From contig NC_056754.1 in NCBI RefSeq assembly GCF_018687715.1, positions 16,787,501 to 16,851,500 on the forward strand: 64,000 nt of DNA, read 5' to 3'. The notes under the pieces were generated by a model that saw only the letters and a program-made list of their open reading frames with translations, ran no database searches and was not told the origin of the DNA. The translations under genes were made by a program, and so were the position numbers. Numbering within the stretch: position 1 is the stretch's first letter; every line of letters begins with the position of its first letter. Origin of the DNA: Carya illinoinensis. Lineage: Eukaryota; Streptophyta; Magnoliopsida; Fagales; Juglandaceae. This document shows, piece by piece, positions 11,941 to 25,695 of this stretch.

Positions 11941-13189
11941 ATCCTATTATAAGGTCGCCAATAAGTCTCTTATTTTGTTGTTGGCAGCATTGCAAGTAAC
12001 TAGAACACTCCAGCTATATCTTATATACATAGATTGTTGGGTTATGCATTCATGTCCTCAACAATATTAAAGCTAATTTACATTTTAGTCACCTTGAATC
12101 ATGCCCAAACGTATGCGCGTTTGCTACCTATATTATTGAGATGAGGCTATCGATAATATTTTGGTAACCTAACACTTGTCCAATCTTATTTGCCATTGTT
12201 ATAATTATGATCTATTAAATATTAGAAATAGCATTCACAAGCTTTCTGATATACTTTGTATCATGAAACCTGCTGCATCAATGCCATCATCCTATACACA
12301 AATGTGATTAAAACTCTACCAACTTCAAACAAGACATAGCAGCAGCATATATACTCATCTAATAGCAATATTACTTCTATGATAAAAAAACTAGGTCCAC
12401 ATAAAGTTCAACTTCCTAAGCAGCCAACATAAAGTTGCACATCGCACACATATAATTTCCAATTATATGCCAGCTTGCATAGGCAATTCATACATTTAGA
12501 TTTAATATAACTACATGATGGATAGTTTGCTTTACTGGTCAAACACAGCTGTGGTGGAAGCTAAAAAACGCACCTCCTCCAATGGACTTGTTTTGTCTCA
12601 ACTGGCAGCATTGTGTCTTTAGCACTAGTCCCATCCAATCCCCTTGCTACCAGTTACAGACTTGCAAAAGCAAGTCATAAGAAAACACGCTTTTTTCTGG
12701 AGATTTTATTAGCAAAAATTCCACACTAGCAGATCTCCTGACAATCTCAAGTAGAGATATCTCATCACTAACAAACAATTGCAAGCTTTATTGATAGTTT
12801 CTAAACCATTAATGATTCCTATGTATGTATCCAATATTGCAAATAATCTAAAATGCATTCTCTACTTTATTAGTTCATCTCCAACAACCAATCCTAGCAT
12901 GTGTCACATAATTCGCATTCAATTTTTTGTACATATATGGCAGTACATAAAGCAGATAATATAGTAAATATTACTGTATACACGGACCCAGATTGCAAAT
13001 GAATATATGTGTACCTCTCAATGTGCATTTGTGTTGTATGCTTTTCCTAACACTTCCAACCAAGCCATATCTTAAGTTGCTCAGTAATTTTTTTTTTTAA
13101 AACCATCATCCACATCAACTGGCTGCTCAAGCTTCTAAAAGGTCCTTCAAAAATCCTTCCAAAAAATCGAAAGTATGGGTGTTTTAATA
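11941..13189. other. CACTA 3' region, no gene seen
   Basis: AT-rich sequence with no protein motif in any frame. It begins at the break in the chromovirus LTR. No CACTA terminus is present at the junction. Confidence 0.5.
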
Positions 13190-14900
13190 TGATATAGATG
13201 CCTAGGCATCAATGTGAGTCTCTTGATGAGACTCCCTTTGACACTCCACTAATGTCATGCGAGTATTCATCATCTACTCATAGTATTTAAATTGGTTCTT
13301 GAATTCTTGTAAATCAGCTCTCAATGCCTCTAACTGTTTCTTGTACAATGTTGTGTCATTCTTGTTCTCCTCGTTCTCTTCCACAATGTGTTGATAATCC
13401 CTATTGTTACTCAATGAAAGAGATGGTTCATGTATAATAGAGTGACCTAGTCCTATTGCATAACCTTAGTGTCCTAACACCTCCCTGAAAGCTGCATTAC
13501 TAGTTGCATCAATATTTCTTGCATCCACCTCAGTCTCATCCAACCGCTCAAGCATAAGATTCCGCATCAATAGATAAGCATTATTGATTATTAAAAACAA
13601 TATTTAAGAAGATTTATTTCACTAAGCATAAAATAAATCTACCTTTCTTTCTTGACTAATGCATATCTCTATATAAAGATATCAGATTCAGGCCTTGTTC
13701 ATTCTTTATCATCAAAACAATTTGTTAGGTTCTCTTAACTATAAACGTAGGAATTAAGATGTAGACCATGTCTAACATGTCACTAACTATATCTTACTAT
13801 TTCCTTCATAATCCAAACGAAAGGCTTTCTACCACCTGTATAGTTTACCCGTTGTTTCATCCTATTTTTTTCTATTTCTCTTTAACATTCTCAGTCAAAT
13901 TACAAATGCAAACATTAATGAGTCATCATATAAATTGAAACCAACTACACTAGTAATACCCATTTAGCAATATTATCTAACTTGAAAAAAAAAAATATAA
14001 CTTAAATATTTCTCATACATATACCTTGAAACCTTCACTTGACCACATTGCACATAAGTGTTCCTATACAGGCTTCTCCACCCAAGTTGTCCCACCTGAA
14101 AGTGCAGTTCGAGCATTCCATACCCCAAGTATTGCATGTGTAGTAGTTAGTGGAATGTATTGTATTTTTGGGCAACTACGTTTGTCACGCACTCATGATA
14201 GGAACTTTGTGTCCAGTCCAATATGAAGTTGGCTTATGAAAAAGAATTGTAAACAGTTATGTAAGCATTTATTTTAATATTCACTATTGAAATTTATTAA
14301 AAAGGTTTCTGCCAAAGTCCATATTATAAAAATGCCATACCCAATCACGGTCAATGAGTTCATCTTTCTCCTTTGTGGGCACTATTTTCTAGCTAGCATG
14401 TCGCATGTTTGCATGAAGTCTTACAATTGTTGCACTCGTCTAGAAAATATGTTGTAATTCTCACACAAATAACCTCTTTGTCCATCCTTAATATTCAAAG
14501 GTATCTTACCAATTTTACGAAGGCATTCAAATAACGTGTCTTTCACTAGTCCTCGACCATGTTTTGCCTTAGGTAAATCTGTTGAATATTAGTCCATATA
14601 TCATTAACTCTATTAGCTTCGCTAGCTTCAACCAAATGAATAAGTGGAATAAACATAACAAAGGGGCATAAGGGTCAATTTTCAACTTACTACCATTAGG
14701 TTCAACCATATACACCTCATTAGCTTCTTCATTGGCCTCCTCTGCACCCACATTTGGTGGTTGAGCTGAATTTTCAGATTTTGTGTCTTGTTCCGTATCT
14801 CCTACATCATGCAATAGTGGATGTCCGTGACGAAACCTTGTGACAATTAAACTTGAACCATGTCCACCGTGTCCATATCATCCAGGGAGTCTTCCTCTAA
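13190..14900 (-). pseudogene. CACTA second gene remnant (plant Transposase_24 type)
   Basis: Minus-strand frames give NRMKQRVNYTGGRKPF (about 13810-13860) and then AFREVLGH, a stop, and GYAIGLGH (about 13440-13500). A glutamate/lysine-rich coiled coil (VEENEENKNDTTLYKKQ) leads to a stop near 13280. This order, basic block, LG-x-GY-x-GLG, then coiled coil, is that of the Ptta/En/Spm Transposase_24 proteins that accompany TNP2 in plant CACTA elements. An acidic N-terminal stretch lies at 14569-14814. Several stops and frameshifts break it. Exon boundaries were not resolved. Confidence 0.65.
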
Positions 14901-17824
14901 CCCATTTCACCATTGTCAATACAGATAGTTGGTTGTCCTACTAAATAATAAGTAAATAAGCTAGTTGTTATTTTCTTCCACTGTCATCATGACCAATTGT
15001 AGAGTATCAATTAATAAACGAGTTAAGATTGCAAAGATGCATGAATAAAATGTTGTTTTGACTGCATAAAATGTATATCAATCTTGGATCATCTACTATA
15101 GGTGAAGTGTGCAAATAAAAATACAATATGAAAACCCACATAGACATTAGAGTAGGTTCCAACATTGTTAGGCATTCAAGATGTTTTGGAAGCAAACTAA
15201 CAACAACACCTTTCTCCCATTAATTATAAATTGTTGTCCACAAAAAATCACCAATCCCTTTTATAAACTTGACACTACTAATGGTTTCTCATTGTAGACA
15301 TCGAACTGAGTAAGTGCACACGAGTTAAGTCAAGCTCAACCCCTAAGAGACTCAACTTTGCATGCATGGTTGAGTAGGTAAACAAAAATCCACTTATTGT
15401 TTAACTACCACTAATTACAAACTACTACAACAAATTATTTAACTTTTCAACCCCATAATTAAAGTTCAAATTATTTAACTTTTCAATCCCAGAATTAAAG
15501 TTGGAAGTGCCCTGCTTCTAACTAAAAACATTGCAAGGGAGTTAAGTCAGTAACTCAACCATTAACATTTTTACATATTAAAGTGCATGGTTGAGCAAGT
15601 ATAAAAGCAAAAGTTGGCCTGTACAGAACTCGGCCATCGAATATCCCAATGAATATAGGTAAAATATATAGAAAGGCTCAAACTTTCTAGACATTAATCG
15701 AGTAACAAACAAACACTACTTGCATGCAAGATATATTAAAACAACCAAAAATTTAAAAAAAGGAAGACTGTAATTTTACATACCTGATTATGACAAACAT
15801 GGATTGGCTATAAATAGACTAAAAAAAAGATTTAATAGCCATTCTATTGACAGTATGGGTGAGTGGCCACCAACATTGATCTTAAATACATCCATCACTC
15901 CATCTTGCATGAACTTTAATTTAAAGTTCATGCAAAACCACCCAAATATGAATGGATAGTAGCATCTCCATTCTATGGTGGATGAAGGGTTTATTCATAG
16001 CAAAGGGTTAAGAAAAGTGTAGAAAATGGATTGATGAGAGAGAGAGAGAGAGATTGAGAGGAGAGAGAAATGGCAAACCCTAGGTTCCTTGATGTGTGGT
16101 CAGTGTAGTGTGATCCTGGATCCTTACTTGAGCACACACTGGAAATCTGTCTACAACACTAATTGAATTTCTGGGATGTCTTTGGCATGTCAACTTGTTA
16201 ATTTTCTCAGTCTTGATTCCATAGAAACTCAATTTAACTCTCACTTTTATGTGACCAAAGTGACTAGTTCCTTCCTCTTTTGTGTGATTAGAACTACCTG
16301 TGGGATGGTTAGCTTAACCATTGTACTGCCTCTTAGGTAGATTTAGGAAAGTACATATACTTGTGGTACTCATTTTACGTGTGCTCAATTTAAAAACTGC
16401 ATTTGAGACAATTACCCCATGTATCCCGCCTGTTTTTTTGTGTCTTCCCGCCTGTTTATTTCATCAGGCCCTTTGATTCCTACCTTAGCTTAATTAATGC
16501 TCTAGTTATGTAATTTCTTCTTCCAATTTTTTTTTTTTTTTTTTTTTTTAGTAGTTGTTAACACCTTTAAATATTTGTTACAAATTATAAATGTTTTTAA
16601 ACAGTGGTCAAGCTGTCCCTAGATATAAAAAATATGCTTGTAAAAACTAAAATACAATCTCCCATAAACCCATCACCCTTAAATAGACCCACCACAAGAA
16701 GATTAGGATTTTTGTATTTTTAGAATAGGTGGATATATAAGCAAATGGACGATAGAAGTATAAAAATAAGATTGTCTATTTAAAAATGATTTAATTTGCA
16801 TATTAGTGTGAAGACATGCGGATCATTTTATTCATGTATACAAGTGTTGAAATTTTGTGATATCCCTCTAAACCCCCGCACAAGGCGTTGTAACATCATA
16901 ATTAAGTCCTATAAAATTGATGTCCATTCTTTGCAATGAGTGAAAAAAATTATTAATATGATATGCGCAAAAAGCTAGCTACGAAGATTACACTCATACA
17001 AATCCATCACTCCATATTAGTTTAATATGGAAGACGACAACATGCGTTAGTAACGAGTGTTGAAATTGAAATCCCTCTAAACCCACTCTCTACGCATTGT
17101 AACATTATAATTATGAGCTATAAAATTTACTGCCACTAATGGCAACAAGTGGAAAAATTGATTAATCTGATATATGCAAAAAGCTAGCTAGAAAGCTTGC
17201 ACTCAAACAATGTCAACACTCCATAATAGTTTGATATGAAAGACGACAACAACATTCATAACACCACCATTTTTATAAATCATATATTCAATCATCTGGG
17301 CCTTTTGTAATAATTATTGCATCTTAAGTCTATAAATGGATGTAAACACTGCAAATAGGCGTCATCTGCATACAAGACCAAAATGGTTTTGTCAGTATAT
17401 AGGTTCACGCATCTATTGTGATGGCTATACTTATGTGAATCAAATCGGCTTTCATATAAATTGGAGGATGCCGTGAAATAGATAAATATGTCAGTAATTT
17501 AGTGGTAAAATAACCCTAGGGCATACCTTATTATATATTTCCCAACACCTATATTTGTTTTTTGCAGTTGCCATTGAATCTAGTTTATGTGGTTTTCCTG
17601 ATCGTCACGTTCATTCTACAAACGTCCATTCACTATGTCAAAGTCCTTCAAACATCTGGCATGCAATCAAATATGTGAATAATATTACTATAGATAACTT
17701 CAATCATTCACTTTATCTAAAAAAAATTGTACTATTGACTTGATGGACTATCAATGTTTTTGCTTAACACATTACATAAATTAAGATGAATAACAAAGTG
17801 TTATTATTCTCATAGTCTCGTGTT
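14901..17824. other. CACTA internal noncoding region with local duplications
   Basis: AT-rich with no protein motif. It holds a 36-bp tandem duplication at 15431-15502, a (GA)n run at 16035-16053, a poly-T tract near 16530-16549, and a diverged direct duplication of about 210 bp at 16841-17250. Confidence 0.6.
16841..17250. repeat. Diverged direct duplication, period about 213 bp
   Basis: Copy A starts at 16841 and copy B at 17054. Both contain GTGTTGAAAT, ATCCCTCTAAACCC, GCAAAAAGCTAGCTA and GAAGACGACAACA or close variants in the same order. The divergence suggests an old duplication. Confidence 0.8.
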
Positions 17825-20800
17825 CTACAATTGGTACTCTAAGAGACTCAACAACCATTGAAAAGGAAAATACCAACATGAATGCAGGATACTTGCCATA
17901 CCTTCACTTGAATATGAGGTAGTATCATCGTTAAGATAAGGGTCTTCCTCACTGCCACCACTATTGGCATCAGCATTGCCAATTCCCAAGTCATCATCAC
18001 AGCCATGATCCTCGAGCTCGGCCTCTTGGTCAATTCGTTCAGATCTTTGATGTTCTAATATGGTTGAAGGGTCAATCAGCAAGGGTTCTTCATCTATTCT
18101 ATGTAATGGATTCATCAAGTTTGGGTCACTGACATTAACATATGAGATGCTTTTGGTATTGGTCTCATTTTCCTAATAACCATCACTATCTTCGAATTCT
18201 GCATCATCATCACCCTCAACCGACTCTACCAAAGGCATGTTGTATACATTCCTATTAGTTATTTTATGAACTACATACCAACTATTAGCCACACTAATAT
18301 CTTTTAGGTAAAATACCTGCTGAGCTTGGCATGCAATGGCAAAAGGCCCATCTTTGTACCATGTTCTTAACGTATTGATACTCGTCAAGTGGTCGCCAAT
18401 GTATATCCCTCTTTTCCTATCACCAATGTCCCACCAGTTAAATTGAAACAAATACACCTTACGCCAACCTATATAGAGTAATGCTAAAATATCATTCAGC
18501 ACCCTATAGAAGTCAACTTGCTTTGATTGATGTTCTCCATGGACATCAGCACCGCTATTTTGCATTCGACTATGAATCTCTCAATCCTTTATATGAAACC
18601 TAATTCCATTTATTATACACCCAGAATACGATCCAACCCACTCATCGGGACTACATGCGAGTGCATATATTTCATCTGTAACATCGACCGAATTTCGCAT
18701 ACATATCTTTCGAACCTAAATAGGTAAGTCAAGAACCACTACAATTAGCAATGAGTTCGAACCTTTACTCGTAGTGGAATTTAATAATCACACAAAAAAT
18801 CCACTAGCTACATTGCATATCTTTAGAAGAGACATAAAATTGCACAGTTAAGAAAATACGTACTTATTCCCTAAACCACCCAGAAAATTGTACCTGGTGC
18901 CAACGCTCAATGTTAGTTGTGCCTTCCCTTTTTATCTTATTATAATGCTCACTACAAAACAGAGTGTTATTTTATGCAAGAAAATGGGTTGGATAAGATA
19001 CTCAGTAACTACAAAAAGAAAACCACTTACTCTAGGTAATGCTCGATCTCGCCACAATTATTAAACACATACTAGTGGGCCCTTGCAAACAGTTTTTTTT
19101 ATTTTTTTTTCTAGTATATGCTTGTTAGATGACCCTAGCCAATGCACCTTTTGTGAGAATACTGAGAAAAACCCTTCATTGGATGACTCTGGAATGCCTG
19201 AGTTTCTTTCAACACGGTGATATCTGGTCTTAATGTCATTCAGATACATTGAGCAAAACGTCAAGTACTCAACATGAATGTAGGCTTCCACAATTGAACC
19301 CTCAGGACGAGCTTTGTTTATGATATAATGTTTAAACTTTTCTAAATACCTCTCAAAAGAGTACATCTACCTGTATTGAACTAGTCCTACAAGATATGGG
19401 TCGTCTGGTAAATCAATTGCGAGGTGCACCATAATATCAAAAAACGCAGGTGGAAATATCATCTCAAGTTTATAGAGGATGATAGGAATATTTACTTAAA
19501 GCCACTCCAAAGATTCAAAAGTCAATGTTCGTGCACACAGTTCTTTGAAAAAAGTACTTAACTCGTTCAAAGCCAGGTGGATGTCAAGCCATAGGTAATC
19601 ACCAATCACGATTGGAAGCAACCATTGCAAGAAAATATGATAGGCATGACTTTTCAATCCTGTAATTTTGCCTTCACTAATGTTTACACATCGAGCAATA
19701 TTTGAAGTAAAGCAATATGGAAATGTCATTTGTGACAACCACTCATAAAAAGATATTCTCTTATTACGATTGAGGCTGTAACATGCCATACTCATCGAGC
19801 AACGATCACCATCATGACGGAAATGTAATTCTTTCCTTAGTCATAGATTGGCCAAATCCCTACGGGCATTTGCGATGTCCTTACTCTTTCCATCAATACT
19901 CAGCATTGTTCCTAATATGCTATCACAAATATTTTTCTCAATATGTATTACGTCTAGATTCTGTCTCAATTCCAAGTCTGGACAATACGGAAGATAAAAG
20001 AAGATGCTCTTTTTTATCCAATTTAATTCATGCAGTGCTCTTTTCTTCTTCCGTGAACCTTTACCAAATTGCACTCTGGAGACCATGTGTACTTGTTCCA
20101 GTGTAGCTTGGGATATAAGTTTTACTAGTTGAGAACGATGTTCTTCTTTGCCAACAAAAGTATGCTTATTCCTTCTCCAAGAGTGGTTTAGCACCAACCA
20201 CGATGGTGGCCTATATAACAATGTTTATGCCCATACACCAACCACATAGAATCGATTCCTGCATCACATACAGGACATGCCTACTTTCCCTTCGTGCTCC
20301 ACCCAGAAAGATTGGCATATGTAGGAAAGTCATTGATAGTCTAGAGTATTACTACATGTAATTGAAAAATCTGTGAACTAAATGCATCATATGTCTCAAT
20401 ACCATCTTCCCATAATTCTTTCAATTCATCAACTAAAGGACGGAGGAAGACATCAATATCATTTCCTGGTGACTTAGGACTAGGTATTAGACATGTTAGC
20501 ATAAAGTATGAGTCTTTCATACAAGACCAAGGGGGCAAGTTGTAAGGCAAAAGAATTACTGGCCATACACTGTACGGTTTGCTCATGTTATTGAAATGGT
20601 TCATCACTTGTAAGTCCAAGCCGCACATTACGAGCATTTTTAGCAAACCAATTATGCTTGTTATCAAAAGCTTTCCAAACCCTAAAATTAGCCGGATGTC
20701 GCAGACAATTTGGATCATCGATATGTTCGTCTTTATGCCATCACATGGCTTGTGCCATCTTCTTTGACATATAAAGACGTCATAACATTTTCTTCAAAGG

Positions 20801-21439
20801 AAAATAGCACATACATGAATCTTAGTGTAGCTAAATCCCAATCCACGCTCTGATGAGCATCGTTATAGTCTTCATGCAAGAGAACACTGGGGAATGTGGA
20901 TTTCAATAGTTGTATCACCATGTTAAAGGACTTCACATTCCAATCCCCAATTGACTTGATGTGATAGATAATAGATAGAGTGGACGTCGTGCATCCTATA
21001 AACACCGTTCAAAGGTATGGTGTGTTGGAGGGTCAGAGCTGTGTTATGCAGTTTCACCTTCACTACCATTGACATTTAACCCAGTTGTAGCTTCCATAAA
21101 GGATTCCGACCAAATGTCATCCAACATCTCATTTATGTCATCAATGTAGTCACCGAAATCGGGTCCATCATCATCCTCGTATGAACGATAGGCATTAACA
21201 GGGTAATCTTCTCCATGAAATATCCATCGAGTATAATTAGTATCAATCCCCCTAAAGAACATATGATCTTTCACGAAATTAAACGGATGGAAGAACTTAT
21301 TACAGCATCTTCGACAAGGACATCTTATGGACTCACTCGTGGGGGAATTGGCTTGAGCCATGGATATGAATTGATTAATTCCGTTAGCATATTCATTGGA
21401 CCGCAATCTATCTTCAATATGCATCCACTCTTTATCCAT
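17825..21439 (-). pseudogene. CACTA TNP2-type transposase, decayed
   Basis: Order on the minus strand: a transposon-associated domain (21439-21044, starts MDKEWMHIEDR, has IRCPCRRCCNKF); a truncated TNP2 start (21005-20733, GDWNVKSFNMVIQLLK); the TNP2 core (20718-20341, SKPYSVWPVILLPYNLPPW and SPKSPGNDIDVFLRPL). Then come NDFPTYANLSGWSTKGK followed by a stop and ACPVCDAG (about 20270-20340), LDVIHIEKNICDSILGT (20221-19841), DUF4218 (19795-19061, ending NKARPEGSIVEAYI) and a DUF4216 piece (18565-18173). An acidic tail (18118-17825) follows. By family knowledge it cuts and rejoins CACTA ends. Several stops, frameshifts and an apparent deletion after HEDYNDAH make it non-functional as read. Confidence 0.88.
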
Positions 21440-23703
21440 TTAAAACTTGATAAATCAAAAACATGGTTGGTATTGTTGGCATAATAAAATAACGTAGACC
21501 TATTAGAGTGAGCAAACTAAAAATGGATAGGAGGCTTAATGTCCACTTAGATAATGGATAAAGTTTAAGAAATGTTCTATGAAGAAACAAGGTAGTTGAA
21601 ATGCATTGCGGTATACTACTTCAGTCCAAACTATAAACCTAGATGCTTGGGTAAGCATCATGAAATGAACATGCTTGGTCGAATGATTTTAGGCTACATC
21701 GAGTTATGTATCATGAAAATTTATGGCAACGTAGTGAAACCGGCTAACAGTTGCAACCCTTAAGTTTATATTTTTTTGCATTTGCAAACCATAGCCATAG
21801 ATTACTATGGAAATACACGAGTGGAAAAACTACTAATTGCAAAAAATATATGAAATATTTACTCAAGAAAAAATACCAATGAATGTCAACTCTAAAAGCA
21901 TATAGGTGAGTGTGCCCTAATTAGGGGAAAGAATAATGTACCTTTAATACGTAACAAACAATAACGAAAAATAAAATTCCATGAAATAAAATAAAACAAA
22001 AAATCAGAGTGGCCACCAAAAGTAGAGAGTTTGGGTCTAAATATAAAGACAAATTGGGAGGAGCATGGATAACAGGTAGAAGCTTGAACAAATAAATGCT
22101 TATTGATTTATTACCTCACTACTATGTAATTTTCAAAATACAAAAATGAAATAAATGAGAATAATCCAAACCATAAATCATGTCTATCACAACCATGTCA
22201 AAACATGCATGTAATAGCAAAAAGGCTCATAACCTAGGAGACTCATCACACGACAATAATGGTCTGTTAGTCAATTACTCGTTAAATCAATAATTTTGCC
22301 CACTACATCTGAGGGTCATGTCCATTGGACTTGTCACCATCAATAGAATTTGGTGTTGAATCATATCAATCATGTCTTAGTTAATTCATCATGTGTAATT
22401 AGCAAATTAGCATGACAAATTGTAGGCAACACAAAAGGGGAAAAAAGAAAATGCCAACATAAGGTTGCACATATGCAAAGAAAGATATAGACCCTTAACA
22501 CACAAGTGTTAAATAGTGTATGTAAAGTGAGTATGAGGCATGATGACCAAGTGTTAAAACTGAATTAGTAAGTTGTTTAAGTGAGCCAATGTTAATAAAA
22601 AGCCACCAAAACTAGACTTGATTATGCAACAGATTAATGTAGTATGGTTACGGACATAATAGTTGTTATTTGCTCTAAAAAAGAACAACCAAAATGATTG
22701 GTTGTAACAAGAATAATGTGACATTCACACTGAACAACCACCTTAAGGTTAATGTCCCAGCTTTGCCCTATAGTGATGAGCATTTGAGACTATTAGTTGC
22801 AAGTCATATTGGTTCATGACAAGATGTTTATTTTGAGTGATGTTGTGATTTGCAAACTCAATCGATGTGCATAACAAAGTAACTGGAGGTGAGTCTGTGG
22901 TTCCAAATGGGAGAATCAGTTATGTGTAAGGCAAATGCAAGGAGTAGATTAGGAAAAAGAAGCCTAGTAGAAAATTTACATTTTTTATATTCATCCTGGA
23001 AGGAAAAAGGAGTCAGCGGTTGTATGGTTTTCCAGAATTGATAACATCCTTCTCATTTTCAAGCTAGTTTGATGTTTTTCAGCTTAATTTTTATGGGAGA
23101 AATGAACAAACAATGAGTGACTAGTGATGTAACTAGGCTTGGGCATTTTGGGTACTGGATTGTGGTTTGTTTAAATTGGTTTGCCAATTTTGTTGCAGTT
23201 CATCATCCTATCGAGTTATAAAGCAATCTACATTAGAAACAACAAGCAGTTCAGATGATTAGAATCCTTGTTGTTGGTCACGATAGGCACAATGCCATCT
23301 TGGGTCTAGCAAGAAGGATCCATTGTTCAACTGAATATTTTGAAATTATTTACCAAGTGCAGTAGGTAATTTTGTGATAAAATAGAAGATTGGTAAGGGT
23401 TTGTTGAATTATATGAACAATAGTCTCTTGACATAGTTAGTATTTGAAGGGAAAAGGGTTTAGGGTTTACAAGTGATCATATCTATTTGAGTGATTGCTA
23501 TTGCTAAGTTGTTTGGTTTTAATGCCACTTAGACATAAAGTTTATAGAGATACTCTATCTAATTTTTCCGTTTCTTCTAAGGTTTTTTATGTTGCAAACA
23601 TTTACATGAAAGTAATATTCTTTACATGTCAATGTGTGGGGTAGAAATTGTCATCATCATCAAATCGATTTGAATTGTAATGTAGATATGCTGATGTGTT
23701 TTT
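21440..23703. other. CACTA 5' region left of the Tekay insertion, no gene seen
   Basis: AT-rich sequence upstream of the minus-strand TNP2 pseudogene. No reading frame with a recognisable domain. It ends at the Tekay target site (TTTTT). Confidence 0.55.
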
Positions 23704-25030
23704 TGTGATGACCCGTTTTTGAGTGTATTTTCGCTGAAATAATTGTTTTTATTTTAATTAATATATTAGCTATTTATTTTAATTTATTTGCGTTTTTAAT
23801 GTTGGTTTTTAAATTAATTTATTTTATTTGGTGTTGTGTTTTATTTAGTTGTTTTGTGTTTTTTTAATCTTTTTGGCGGGTTAGTTTTGCTTTCCGGAAT
23901 GAGGTTTGGGCCTCATCTTTTCCCTACATCTTTTCCCTTTTTCCTCTCTTTTTCTTTTTCTTTTTCTTTTTTTTTTTCTTTTTTTCTTCTTCTTTCTTTT
24001 TTTTTTCTTTTCTTTTTTCCCTCCCTTTCTCTCTCCCCGATCGGCTCACCCCCCCCCCCGAGCTCTCTCTCTCTCTCCTCCCTCTCCCTCACGCCGGACT
24101 GGTCTTGCCCCCGATCTACCGCCGTCCGGCCACCGTGCGGCTCACCGCCGGTGCCATTCGGTTCGTCCACCTCCGGCGCACCTCCCCACCGAAAATCACC
24201 CCCATCCGGCCGGCCGTTTGGCCGGAAAAGCTCTCCAAAGCCTCCACGGTTTTTCCTCCGATCCGCCGCCGTCGCTCCACCTCCGGCCACCATTTCTTCA
24301 CCACTTCATCACCAACCTCTTGCCGTCCTAACCCACCCATTTCCGGCCTCCATCGACCACCGGAGCAGCTCCCACGAGCTTGTTTTCCGATTTGCCATTT
24401 TCGGCCATTTCCGGCCATTCCGCCGCCACCCACGGCCGTCCGTCGCTTCCATTAGCTTCACAACCACCTCTAGACCATTCCCTATCAATCTCGTGTCCTA
24501 GTTTGTCCCCGTTCAAAAGTGGGTTTTTCGGACCCACGGCCACAGTGAATTTTCACTGTGACGTTGCTGTTTTTCCGCCGTTAGCAACGCCGCGAGCTTT
24601 CTAAAAATACCGTATAGCGCTGTAAGTATTTTCCAAACCCTATTTTCAGATTTTAATATATATTGCTCATTCAATGGTTTTATTTAATTAATTATATATT
24701 TAATTGATTATTGTTGGTTGTTGATTCCGGACTGAGTCCGAGGAGTTTCGGGGGTCGGATGGATTGAGGACGGAGTGTTTGTTTGGTTGGTTGTGTTTGG
24801 TTGTTTTGATTGGGCCGTGTGGCGTGCGTTGCATTTTATTTGTGTGCGTTGCATATCGCGTGCATGTGCATCATGCTTATCGGCGTTTTGGCGTTTGGGT
24901 GCGTGTGTCTCACGAGCCCAAGCCGTGATGGGTTATTATCACGGTGGAGCTCCTCTGATCACTCGGGAGCGGTCAATACTGAGTGACATCCCCTGAGTAG
25001 TCGTCTGGGCGCTGACGAGTTCGGTACTAG

Positions 25031-25345
25031 AGGATGGGTCTGGCCCGGTACGTGCTGAGTACGAGTCCAGGCATCGCTCTATTCACCGATTCTGAGGCCC
25101 TGCGCGATGACGGAGTAGTATTAAAGGATGGGTCTGGCCCGGTACGTGCTGAGCACGAGTCCAGGCATCGCTCTACTCACTGACTCCGGGAGCGGAAATT
25201 AGAGGATGGGTCTGGCCCGGTACGTGCTGAGCACGAGTCCAGGCATCGCTCTATTCACCGATCCCGTGGCCCTTCGCTGGCGAGGGCTAGAGGATGGCCC
25301 GGCCCGGTACGTGCATGGCACGAGTCTGGGCATCGCTCGTTTAGG
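25031..25345 (+). repeat. Four tandem LTR-internal repeats with a hairpin core
   Basis: Units begin at 25031, 25125, 25203 and 25291 (period 78-94 bp), each with AGGATGG, CCGGTACGTGC, GAGTC and GGCATCGCTC. Each core can fold (CGTGC, 3-nt loop, GCACG). The copies recur in the 3' LTR at 7446 bp further on. The first unit here carries T where the 3' LTR has C, which breaks one pair. Confidence 0.9.
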
Positions 25346-25490
25346 TGTCGCACGCGTAGCCGTTCTCTACGGTGTGGCACTGAGCCAGGGTGTGCGGATG
25401 ATCCCTAGGGGAGATCATGGTGCATACGGAGCGGGTTGTGGTATGGTTTTTCGGTTATGATCCTTTTTCTGGGAAAAATGGTGGTTTGGG

Positions 25491-25509
25491 CCATTATCTG
25501 GGATAATGG
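25491..25509 (+). other. LTR hairpin CCATTATC-TGG-GATAATGG
   Basis: A perfect 8-bp stem with a 3-nt loop. The same element is at 32937-32955, 37479-37497 (loop GGG) and 60179-60197. Two variant copies with stem CCATTTTC/GAAAATGG lie at 60106-60124 and 60151-60169. Confidence 0.8.
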
Positions 25510-25695
25510 CGAGGTGTGGCTTTATGGAGGTTGGTGGGCCTTTTGGGTTTTGGCGTGCGTGTTAAAATATATGTGTAGCGGGGCGTGTGTTTGTTTGATC
25601 TTGTTTTCTTGTTGTGTGGGTTGTATGTATTTTCATCTGGTAGTGTTTGGGTCATACTTACCTGCGGAACCTTTCTTGGTTCCGTAGCTTTTGGT

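Noticed and set aside
23836..24604. Several overlapping Ser/Pro-rich open frames on both strands, repeated at 31284-32050 and partly at 36192-36821
   Set aside because: They lie in the pyrimidine and GC-rich blocks of LTRs. Low-complexity composition, not coding, explains their length.
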